The translations under genes and the position numbers were made by a program. Below, piece by piece: positions 48,669 through 58,503 of a DNA stretch of 64,000 nucleotides (positions are counted from its first letter, which is position 1; the number at the start of each line of letters is the position of its first letter). The stretch is taken from positions 186,001 to 250,000 of the forward strand of contig OX596335.1 of the NCBI GenBank assembly GCA_951394405.1, in the 5' to 3' direction. This DNA comes from Coprinellus micaceus (Eukaryota; Basidiomycota; Agaricomycetes; Agaricales; Psathyrellaceae). Below the pieces are notes generated by a model, which ran no database searches, was not told the origin of the DNA, and saw only the letters and a program-made list of their open reading frames with translations.

Positions 48669-49699
48669 TTAAAGAGGGGACCGGGTCTTCAGCCTTGGCT
48701 TGAGCCTCGAAGGGATGCCTTTTCGATACGTCGGTTACAAGTGAACTCGCCTTTTCAAAGGAGAAGGGAGCAAGGAAATGTTGCTTACCAATCTTATTGG
48801 TCCCAAACGGAGCCAGTGCCAGTGCAACATTACAAATGGCCAAGGCCGTTTTAGATCTTGCGCGGGGATACTTGAGATTCCCGAGGATGCTTTGCCTGAG
48901 CTTCGAATAGTTTGCGTGCTCAACGGCGGTTGTTAAGAAGGAAGCGGGGAGGAAGGAGTATCCGGCAAAATCCACGGCCACGACGCCATCCTTGTCGTCG
49001 CGCATGAAGTTGGTGAGCACCGTGTCAGATGGACAAAGACGCAGACCGTAAGTAGCAAGCTCCTTTTTGAAGTTAACACGCCATGGCCTTTCCATAGAGC
49101 GGAGGATCTGTGCCAAATGTTATCGTTTGGGAGTATGAGAGGTTCAAGGAAGGACTCGCTCCGTTGATATGGTCCTCAAGCTCTTGGACAGTCTCGTACC
49201 AGATAGGGGACTCCCGGTCATGGAAGCCGGGGTGCTCAATTATCCCTCCACCGACAGGCCCAGGCATTGTTTGGTCTGGAGGGCTCGGGATTTCGATAAG
49301 GGATTGCATGGCGGCGACTACGAGTGGGATATCGGAGTCGTTGCACATCCGCCCCTCGACGTACTCACTCACGATGAAACCCCAGACGCCCCAGGTAAAA
49401 GCGAGATAAACACGGGGGGCCCGCACAATATCGTTTCCTCCAAGGTGTTGCGAGACGTAGCGTTGAGTCCTAGCCTCTCCCATCCTTATGCCTTCGCCGA
49501 ACTTGACCCAGATACTGCTGACATCGTTATCAGACTCCTTCTCGAGAGGGATTTTGACGCCGCTGAAGTTGACGTCGGTTTGTTGGCCGGGCCGTAGTTC
49601 GCGAGACTTGATGATGATGGTTTCGTAGTTTGGAAAATTCGCTGGCTTGTCCTCCTCGTTGACGTAGATATGAATGGTGTGTGTGTGTGTTGAGGACAT
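48669..49699 (-). CDS. Fungal APH-like (aminoglycoside phosphotransferase fold) kinase
   Basis: Exon 1 (49160-49699) encodes IWVKFGEGIRMGEARTQRYV, with a kinase-like Lys strand, then AFTWGVWGFIVSEYVEGRMC, the hinge. Exon 2 starts at 49107 (ILRSMERPWRV) and carries RLCPSDTVLTNFM, matching the catalytic loop (normally H-x-D-x-x-x-x-N), and VVAVDFAGYSFLP, the metal-binding D-F/Y-x segment. The last exon (48669-48718) gives GIPSRLKPRLK, a common ending in this agaric family. The intron 49108-49159 has a GC donor (GGA followed by GCGAGT) and CAG acceptor; it is the only reading that joins the frames. The catalytic loop has Pro where most kinases have His, so activity is uncertain. An in-phase GT microsatellite near 49679-49692 encodes a short Thr-His repeat at the N-terminus. 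Substrate unknown. Confidence 0.78.
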
Positions 49700-50055
49700 G
49701 GCCGTAGCTGCTCAGGAGCCGTTTGGATCGGCGACAATTGAAAGCGACTAAGAATCACGTGCAATCGCCGGTAAAGGTATACCCCGAGAATACTAATAGT
49801 CGCAGTGACATTCTCATGGCGCACATAGATAAGAAGGTGCCAAAAGAAGGTAGAAAAACGCCCCTGGATGCTTCGCGGCGCAAGGGACATAGGATTAAAG
49901 TCGACAGGCAAGGGATGAATCTACATAAGGTGCATACTACGCATCGTCTCACACCCCGAAGAGCCAACAAAACGCTGGAAACAGCACATATACATACATC
50001 TATATTCCGAGGTGAAGGAATGGAGAATGCTGGTGAATAATCCAAACCCAGATCA
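49700..50055. other. Intergenic region
   Basis: Promoter side of the kinase gene and 3' flank of the GTPase gene. Nothing recognised. Confidence 0.4.
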
Positions 50056-51309
50056 TCACCTAAGGAACGCAGACGTCATCCCCGCGAGAAACCGCAGTAC
50101 AGCGCCTGGCGAAACCCTCCCAGTCGCCACGGCCGTGATCGCAATACCGACCCCAACCGTAGCAGCCGAACCTGCGAAGAACGCACCCACAAGCCCTCCT
50201 CTGAGCTTCTTCTTCTCGCTCTTCACCTTGAGCAGTTCCTTCTCGTACTTCGCAAGCATCTCTTCGGCGTCCCGTAGGGCTTGTCCGTCCATTTCCTTCG
50301 CAGCTTCTATGCAAATCGAACGCATTTGAGTCAGGTGCTCTCCAGGGACGGTTGAGGAATGAACGAGCTAGAAATGAATGCGTACCTGCAGCTTCTTCCT
50401 GAAGCCTAACAATCCGACTCTCGATACGCTCAGCCTTCTTATCAAGCTGCCGACTCAACTCCTCCGCCGCCTCCGTCTGGATAAACTCCTTCCTATCAAC
50501 CGCCAACTCCCTCTGAATCTGCAACTCCGTCGGACCCCTCGCAAAGAAGTGCTCCAAGACCTTATGCGCAGACACCTCCGTATTATCGTGCTTGAACGCA
50601 ACCGCCCCGTGTTTGATCATCTCCCCGAAATACTTATCACCCTGTTCCAAGCTCCGATGGCGCTTTTCGCCTTCTTGCTCGGTCACACAGCCCCACATGG
50701 TGGTGAGGATGGCGACGTTTCGCAGAGAGTCGTCTCCGCAGAGCTTTCGAAAGATGCGAAGGTTATTACACGCCGAACCACTCATCCGGACTTGCGAGAT
50801 GTCCTTGAGGTACACCAGGCCCGCTAGCGTTTGCTTCCTCCGATACCTATTATTGCAATCAGCATTGGCTTCCTCCTCGTCAGGTACGCATCAGCTGGAA
50901 TAAACTCACACTTCCGTCAAATAATCAGAAACCATACGAAGTATATCCGCGTCACTCCTCTCAGCGTCGGAGTCATCAAACCCTGGAGTGTCGATAAACA
51001 CGACATTCCGACCCTGGAACACGAACGGGTCCGAGAGCTGCACCTCTTGCGTGCACGACTCCAACTCGTCGCTGACCTTCAGCTTGCTAGATCCAGTAGC
51101 CGTGTTGATGAACTACGCAGCGAGAACGATATCAATAACTTCGGGTTTGGGCGGAAATGAAAGGAAGACTTCTGCGGAGATGAACGATGGACGGTGTGTA
51201 GCGTGTACTCACCGTCGTCTTCCCAGCGCCGGTGGGCCCCATGACCCTGATCGGAATCGTCAATAGTGCCCCTGAGCCGATAATCCCAGTATGAGTGCGT
51301 ACAGGACGA
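50056..51309 (-). CDS. AIG1/septin-like P-loop GTPase with C-terminal coiled coil and membrane segment (5' end unresolved)
   Basis: Minus-strand exons encode IPIRVMGPTGAGKTT (G1/Walker A), FINTATGSSKLKVSDELESC, NVVFIDTPGFDDSDAERSDA (G3 DTPG), QTLAGLVYLKDISQVRMSGS, then LRNVAILTTMWGCV (T-x-M-W in the G4 position). This is a very common agaric GTPase family resembling the AIG1/GIMAP and Toc34 group. A helical coiled-coil region follows (EAAEELSRQLDKKAERIESR; AEEMLAKYEKELLKVKSEKK), then a Gly/Ala-rich hydrophobic stretch (LVGAFFAGSAATVGVGIAIT) that probably anchors the protein to a membrane. Nucleotide-dependent membrane or organelle function is inferred. The exon before the P-loop is not resolved; candidate N-terminal coding continues to about 51.5 kb. 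Stop at 50056-50058. Confidence 0.82.
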
Positions 51310-52892
51310 ACGAAATGTCTTCGCTGGAGGTGTCATGAAGTGCACCTGGACGTTCAGCCGGCCCAGTCGAGGCTGTGGTCCTGCACTGAGGTCAGTCTTA
51401 TCCGCATGGACGAATCCTGAGCAAAACCGTACGGGAATGTTCGTTCTTCACGCATGGGCTCCATAGCTCGAGACGAAGGTACTGTCGATTTGACCTCTTT
51501 GATAATGGGAACTTGCGACAAGGGAGCTCCCGCACCCGACGAGGTGACTGTCCTAGGACGCCGCAAGCAATGTGAGGAGTAGACGGCAATCACGAAGAGT
51601 GAAAAGACCTACCCAGGGGAGAAGGATACGTCAGTTTCGCGAGAGGGCAATGGAGGGTGTTTATATACCTAACATCCACACGACCTTGCGATCGAGCTAC
51701 GTCTCAGTACAATGACGCCAATGGCTTGCTTTGTGTCTCGCGGAACTTTGAAATGAAGTGCCTTGCACCTTTCACATCGTGTCGCCCTGCACTTTTATAC
51801 GACCAGCCAATGGGGTAAAATCGAACACTAACTCTCCTTCGAGCGCCGAGCCATCGCGGGGGGTAGCATTCAGTTGCCTCGCCTTGGGACCCAAGGTAAA
51901 GCTTCAGAGCTCTGTGGAGCACGTGAAATGAGCTTTGGACCGTGTGCTGGGGTTCAACCCTCCACCTCGAGGCCCAAGCGTAGGCCTGCTTCACAGAAGA
52001 CAACCCACCCGTGTCACAAACGGCACGTGTGGGAACCGATAAGCCATCGACCGCGGTATGCGCGCACGATGACTCGCAGGCAACGCTTGATCTACACTTG
52101 AAATTCATCCCCCTTTAGTCTTCTGCATACACCAAAGACGTACCTACCCTCACTTCACCTTCCCTCCTTATCATCAGCACAGAACGAGGACGCCGCCTGG
52201 TGAGAGCGAACACTTATCGATATGAAGCTGCGGCCGGATATGGGCGCTTAATTTAGAGGCGTCTGATGATCGGGTTCAAGCCTCGTCGTGGCCTCGTTGA
52301 CTGGACCTGGGTAGATTCAACAGAGGCCAGGCCCATGTGCACTTACGCAGACGTCACGGAATCCACGCGTTCTACGTTGGATCCAACCAAAGACCGAACT
52401 CGTAAGAAAATGTTCTTCGGAGTGTCGGAGGAGATCCACCCCGCCGACGACTGGCATGCGTGGGCCGGCGCAATACCTGGGGTCGCCAGCCCACATAGAT
52501 TATCAGCTCAAGACCCTCAAAACGAGACAACAAACTTGGACGGCGCAAAACGACATGATAAAAAACGAACGAACGTACGGATCGAACCGCTCGGCGACGA
52601 GGGACCACGCGGGAGGGGGGCAATAAAGCATCCGGGCAGGGACCACTGCGATCGATTCAAACCCACAATGAAACTTGGAAAGAAAGAGAGTCCACTGTCC
52701 ATTCACTTGTTCGTTCCCGACCCCACTATCCTCTCCCACATCACCCACCACCCCCTGAGAACACGGGGAGCATATCAAATTAGCGAGCTTTTGGGAGGTC
52801 AGCCAAGAGAGCGAGAACGCAGGAACCGGGAAACTGGAAACCTTCGACGTCGTTGGGGCAGCAAGAGGACTTCGCGTAGGTGTAAAACCTAA

Positions 52893-52947
52893 AGTATTCC
52901 AACCCTCGCGCTATCTTCGTTTGAGGCACTAGTCCAACCCTCGCGCT
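52893..52947. repeat. Short direct repeat pair (TCCAACCCTCGCGCT)
   Basis: A 15-bp word occurs twice within about 40 bases, near 52896-52910 and 52932-52946, at the left margin of the hairpin-rich segment. Confidence 0.6.
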
Positions 52948-53165
52948 GTCCCCGTTCGGGGAGCCTACGACAGCCCTCCTTCTCCTCATAAGGAGCGCTT
53001 CCACGTCCCGTCGAAGGGATGGGCGGGGGAGGAACGAAGCTAGAAAACGAAGTTAGCCATGAGGGCAACGTTCGAGTTCGAGAACCCACGCGAAGTGAAG
53101 TGGAGGTACATACATACATACCAAGAGCCATAGGGCGAGGCGGCGTGAGCGGCGCGCGAAGGTTC

Positions 53166-53201
53166 GCCGTGTTTGGTCGGTGTTCCGATACCAAACACGG
53201 C
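53166..53201. repeat. Perfect 12-bp stem hairpin
   Basis: GCCGTGTTTGGT (53166-53177) and its exact reverse complement ACCAAACACGGC (53190-53201) enclose a 12-base loop. Confidence 0.75.
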
Positions 53202-53216
53202 CTCTTTTCGAGTGCT

Positions 53217-53247
53217 GGATGAGGGACGCGTAACCTCTCCCTCATCC
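53217..53247. repeat. Perfect 10-bp stem hairpin
   Basis: GGATGAGGGA (53217-53226) pairs with TCCCTCATCC (53238-53247) around an 11-base loop, only 15 bases after the previous hairpin. Confidence 0.75.
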
Positions 53248-55487
53248 ACCCCCACTTGACTGAGGAGGTGCTCGTCACTCCTTTCGGGCGCCTTTTTTTG
53301 ACGCCCATCGCTCCCGCCCTCCACCAGCGCCTACGCATGGCCATCAGGTCTAGCTAGCTCCGGGCTGATGGTCTCTGGGCGTTCAGGCCGGCAAGCTGGC
53401 CAGGCAAACACACATCCTCATATGCGTACAGAACTGTAACCGGTCCCTCTATGAGGGGAAATCCCTCCCTCGTCGAGGGACGGTAACGAGTCTAGTATGC
53501 GTACACACTGCCGGCGACAGACCGCTGCAGACCCTATCTTATTCAGCGGTTCGTACTACTTTCTACCTGAGTGTCCCGTCGCAATCACCGACCTTGAGCC
53601 TGGGTACGGTTACTAGATAGGATACTAGGCAGCGGATAGGATGCCGCCACGGATGTACAGTCGGTAAGAAACGACTCGAAGCAAAGGTAGGAAGCGTCGT
53701 GAATTCAATGGGACAACTGATTCCACCAGCGACCCGCCCTCTACAGCCCAGTGTTGTGCAGGTCTTCGACCCTGGTCAGTGAGTGGCCAGTCATCGACCA
53801 GTCATCCAGCCCCACATCAGTGATGCTTTGCCAGTGCGCAAGGCCATTCCACGACAAAATCCCCGGTTCGAATGATCCAGGTCACCGTCTCCCCCAGCAT
53901 CATAGTCCCACAGCTGGCGGACCATCGACCATGCCTCTTGGTCGGCCAGGGAGATGCTCCTCATACCTTAGCTTCGAGAATGGGTGAGGCATTTTCGATA
54001 TTTCTCACTGGGATTTTTGAAGCTTTTCTGCGAAGACGACCTCCACGCCTTGGGTTTCCAGATGGGGCCAGTTATGGACCAGTCACTGACCGTCGACGAT
54101 GGGTCCTCGACTTCCGCCATCCGGCTGGTTACCCAGTCGACGACTGCACAACACTGCGCCGCCACCGACTCTCGTCCTGCGTTAGGGTGCGCTGAATCAG
54201 TATCCGCATTTGGCAGCCCAGGAAATAGTCGCTGAGAAGCTCTTACTTCCTCAGAGTATCTTCTCCGGCAGGTCTGCACTCGTATTTGTGTTGTTCGCCC
54301 TAATCTACCCTCTGACAAGCTTCCGAGCAGTATGCGAACGTCCTCCAACCCGAGCAGTGGCTCGGTGTTCTAAGGATTTTGGATTCCCGTATCTTGCTCC
54401 ACGATTAAATGGTAAGGCAAACGCGTAGGTGGAGGAACTGGGAACTTTCCAACTGACCAATGGGTTATCGCAAACCGTAACGCCCCCCGATGCAGTCCAC
54501 AGCCTCTGGATTCTTCCGCTGAATCATCAGCGGTGCACGGGACTCAGAGTCTATACGGAATCCATCCCGGTTGTTGATCTTCACCGCTTCGCTTGGAGGT
54601 GAATGGGCATCTTGAACGCAGTTCTGGGGGTCGAAGATTTGCGGAGGAGTGAACGCTACAGGTAGTATCGGGCGCAGTGCTTATCAAAGGTAAGGTACAG
54701 ACGAGGGAAGGAAGGAACGGGGATGGGTGAACGCAAGCGCGGTGGTGGTGCTAGTGGTCCGAGGTCAACCGTGTGAGCGCGACGGAGTCGGCCGTCTGCA
54801 TATGGATAACCCGACGACGTCACGCGTTCTGGGCCTTGGCGAAGTCTAGACCTCTTCCTCCTGCGTACGAACCCGCTCTGCGAGCGTAGTCGACCCACTG
54901 ATGTTCTTCAAGCTCATATAAACTCCCGAGTTGTATCAACTCGTTGCGTGGCTTTCGCTACTGGGTACCTATTGCCGGTTGAGGGCGATCGGTGAGTGAT
55001 GAGTCGCCTTCAATTCGGCAAGTCCTCACGCGAGGTATGGCAATTCCACTCGAGTGCACCGCGGAATACGCTGGATGCATTGTTCTCGGCGCTCCTACCG
55101 ACCCAGATATCCTTTCCCTCTAACCAGCCCTTCCCTCACTGGACAGAGGAAATTCCAAGTTTAAGCGCTTGCCGGCTCAACTCACCCATCGTGCGAAACT
55201 CCTTCGGCATCATGTCGGCATCAAATCTGGCTGAACTCTACGACGGCGGCGAACCTCTTACCCAGCGTTCGGCATGGACGATGAGGTGAGCTTTTAAGAA
55301 GGCGGGGGTTGGGGCCCCGCGTTTCCCCACACTTTTGCTTCGTTGGCTTGCCTTTGCTTCGCTCCGCATCGATCGTCATCGAAATTCGAATCGACTTGAC
55401 CCGAACCCCCATCTCCGAATCGAATCGACTCTCCTCGACGGCTCTCTTCAACTCGTACCCTCACTTCGAAGAGCAGAGGTAACGAAG

Positions 55488-57710
55488 ATGCGACCCACCC
55501 TCCGTCTCCGCGGCGCTTCCAGCCTCACCGCAGGCAAGACGTTGACGCCCTCCGCCGCACTGCGCGAACGTGTCAGGCGACCTGCCTACTTCGAGAAATT
55601 GGCGAGGCCGGAGGACTTGGCTCCTTTGTTCAAGGTGCGTTCTGGGTCCCCGTCATCACCTCCTATGCAACTGTAGTACTGATGTTGTTTGTAGAACGAT
55701 GACTACGTGCGTTACGCTTTATTGTGCGATTAGGGTAAGGATGCTGAGTAGTGGCTGTTGTAGATCGGGTGGTCGGGCTTTACAGGTGTAGGGTATCCAA
55801 AGATGACGCCAACCGTACGTCCCCTCTCTCTCCCCTCCTCCCCTGCCCCATATCATCCCCACAATAACTAACTCAAACCCCCAGGCAATAGCCTCCCACA
55901 TCGAATCCAACTCCCTCCAATCCTCCCCCGACACAAAGAAGCGCTTCAACCTCTTCGTCGGGGCCTCCTGCGGGCCCGAGGTCGAGGAGCGTTGGGCTCG
56001 CAATGACATGATCGCAAGACGGTACCCGCACCAGGTGGGGAAGGAGATCGCAAAGGGTATAAACGAGGGGAGGATCAACTTTGCGGATAAGCATTTGAGT
56101 AGTACGTCCTGTGTCTTTTTTTTGGGTCTTTGGGTGGTGGAGACATCGTTCGATTTCGATTGCGTTGTAGTTCGGTCCCCTCTTTATCGTTATTATTCTC
56201 GTCTCCCCGCCTTCCCTCCACCTCCACGCACCTCACTAACCCTCCACGCAGTGTTCCCCCAAGACCTCACCTACGGCTACTACTCCCTCTCCAAAACGCA
56301 CGGCTCGCCCACCCACCCCCTCGACTGGGCCATCGTCGAAGCCACCGCCATAACCGAAGACGGCTTCATCGTCCCGGGTGCCTCTGTCGGTGCCACCCCA
56401 GAAATCCTCCAGAGCGCAGAGAAGATTATAATCGAAGTGAATACGAGGATACCTAATTTGGAGGGCCTGCATGATATAAACCAGAGCTTTACGCCGCCAA
56501 ATCGGTTGCCGTATATGGTGGTGCATCCGAGGGATCGGATTGGGACGACGAGTATAGCGTTGGATCCGGATAGGGTGGTGGCGATTGTGGAGAGTGATAG
56601 GCCGGATAATACGGGGGCGAATGCGCCTGAGGTACGCACCTTGCTTTCCTCATTCCACACTCCCTCACCCACACAAACTAACACCCCCTCCAGACCCCCG
56701 ACTCCCGCGCAATCGCCTCGCACCTCATCAACTTCTTCTCCTCCGAAGTCTCCGCTGGGCGGCTCCCGCCCTCCCTCCTCCCCTTGCAATCCGGGATCGG
56801 GAACGTCGCGAACAGCATCATCGGGGGCCTTGCTGAGGGGCCCTTCGAGGGCGTGCAGGTGTGGACGGAGGTGCTCCAGGATACGTTTATACGGTTTTTG
56901 GATAGTGGGAAGTTGAGCTTTGCGACGGCGACGAGTATTAGGTTTAGTCCGGAGGGGTTTGAGCATTTTTATAAGAGTACGTATCTCCCTCCTGTTTTGT
57001 GAACTTCGGCTAACTCCATCTCTCCCCTCTCTCCCCTCTCTCCCCTCTCTCCCCTCTCTCCCCTACTTACTCGAAACCAAAAAAGACTGGTCCTCCTACA
57101 AAGACCGCCTCCTCCTGCGCTCCCAACAAGTCGCCAACTCGCCCGAACTCATCCGGCGCCTAGGCGTCATCGCCATGAACACCCCGCTCGAAGTCGATAT
57201 TTACGCCCACGCCAACTCCACGTGTGCTATGGGGAGTAGGATGTTGAATGGCCTGGGGGGAAGTGCGGACTTTTTGAGGAACGCGAAGCTGAGTGTTATG
57301 CATACGCCTAGTACGAGGCCGACGAAGAGTGATCCGAGGGGAATCTCGTGTATTGTGCCGTTTGCGAGTCATATTGACCAGACGGAACATGACCTCGACG
57401 TCGTTGTGACGGAGCAGGGGTTGGCGGATTTGAGGGGGTTGTCGCCACGCGAACGCGCTCCGAAGATCATACAGAATTGCGCTCACCCCGAGTATCGCGA
57501 TATGCTTATGGAGTACTACGACCGCGCACTCTTTGAGTGCTTGAAGAAGGGCATGGGGCATGAGCCGCATATGTTGAAGGTGCGTTCCTTTTCTGTTGGA
57601 TTTGGGTCGTGGATGGACAAGTTGATGAATGATGGTTTGGGTAGAATGCGTTCAAGATGCATATTAATTTGCAGGAGAAGGGGACGATGAAGATTGATAA
57701 GTGGGATTAG
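55488..57710 (+). CDS. ACH1: Acetyl-CoA hydrolase / succinyl-CoA:acetate CoA-transferase
   Basis: About eight exons from ATG 55488 to TAG 57708-57710 give roughly 525 residues, the usual length. Diagnostic segments in order: [152 protein letters not shown] followed by [14 protein letters not shown], and the tail [20 protein letters not shown]. Fungal Ach1 is a mitochondrial enzyme that mainly moves CoA between acetate, succinate and propionate, detoxifying acetate or propionyl-CoA. The Arg-rich N-terminus fits mitochondrial import. One intron near 57.0 kb contains a CT-rich 9-bp tandem repeat. All motifs are intact. Confidence 0.93.
57020..57064 (+). repeat. 9-bp tandem repeat (TCTCTCCCC) in an ACH1 intron
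   Basis: About five near-perfect copies of a pyrimidine-only 9-bp unit form the polypyrimidine part of an intron. Confidence 0.8.
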
Positions 57711-58091
57711 GGTCGTCGCGAGTCGTGGTGGAGAGACGATGGGGTTCAGTAGGTGTGGAGGTTAGAAGTATTCGTGTGTGGGTGGGTGGTAGTGAACGAA
57801 TGGATGGAGGCTTTTTCTTTGTGATTTTACTCTCGGTTCGTGGTGATATCGGGCTCCTGTATGAAGATCTTGCCTAATGTCCCGCAGTGGTGCGACTCTA
57901 TCCCAAGAGCTACGACGACTGGAACGAAACCTGGGAAGATGGGGATGGGTTAAATCGCTTAAGTCGCGGGGTGAGTGGTTCAAGGAGGACAGGCGGCGTA
58001 TGTTCCTGGATAGGGAAGAAGCGTTGGAACTACGGTCAGGTCCGGTCAGGTTGTCCGCTAGCGAGCGGTTTATGCTCCCGTCTCGTTTGAT

Positions 58092-58094
<3 letters not shown>
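57711..58094. other. 3' flank of ACH1 up to the LINE insertion point
   Basis: No gene. Ends at the T run marking the 3' end of the LINE; the sequence just left of 58095 should contain one copy of its target-site duplication, but the other copy lies beyond the window. Confidence 0.45.

Positions 58095-58131
<37 letters not shown>
58095..58131 (-). repeat. Poly(A) tail of the LINE (37 T on the + strand)
   Basis: An uninterrupted T homopolymer at the 3' end of the minus-strand LINE marks target-primed reverse transcription. Its length and purity suggest a young insertion. Confidence 0.9.
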
Positions 58132-58136
<5 letters not shown>

Positions 58137-58503
58137 CTTGTTTTCCGTCCGCCGGGGTGTACCCCATGTGGGACGATTACTTGTAGTTACATGCTCTTTA
58201 TGTGGTTATTGAGGAGTAGTGGGCAGGTGCCCTCTTTACCATGCACGAGTGCCCTGCAGACGGCCCACCCTCTGGTGGCATCCCCCTGCAGTCCGGCGTG
58301 AGTCCGACCGTTTTACTCGAGCCACTGGCGTGTGCCTGTCATCCTCCTTTGGTGGGCTGGTTTTGCCTTGCCCGTAGTCTTGTGTGTAGCGTTGCCTTTC
58401 GGCTTCGCTTGGTCGCCCGCTTCGTCTCCTCGCGTTGCCCTGGGCAGTTGCTGGGGAGTTTTCGGCGTATGGCGTTGGGGTGGGGAGTGCGGGTGTGTTG
58501 TCG

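Larger units (their letters stand above)
51310..55487. other. Gene-poor region with hairpins and diverged inverted repeats
   Basis: About 4.2 kb without a convincing gene. The left 300 bases may hold the first exon(s) of the GTPase gene. A 208-codon open frame at 52266-52892 is basic and low in coding character, and I do not accept it. From about 52890 to 53650 there are direct repeats and several strong hairpins (listed separately). A weak imperfect inverted repeat pairs 53764-53782 with 54079-54098. The right end is the promoter of the CoA-hydrolase gene. Confidence 0.45.

Noticed and set aside
52266..52892. 208-codon open frame on the + strand
   Set aside because: Arg/Lys-rich, with no motif and no promoter or splice context; composition looks like non-coding DNA.
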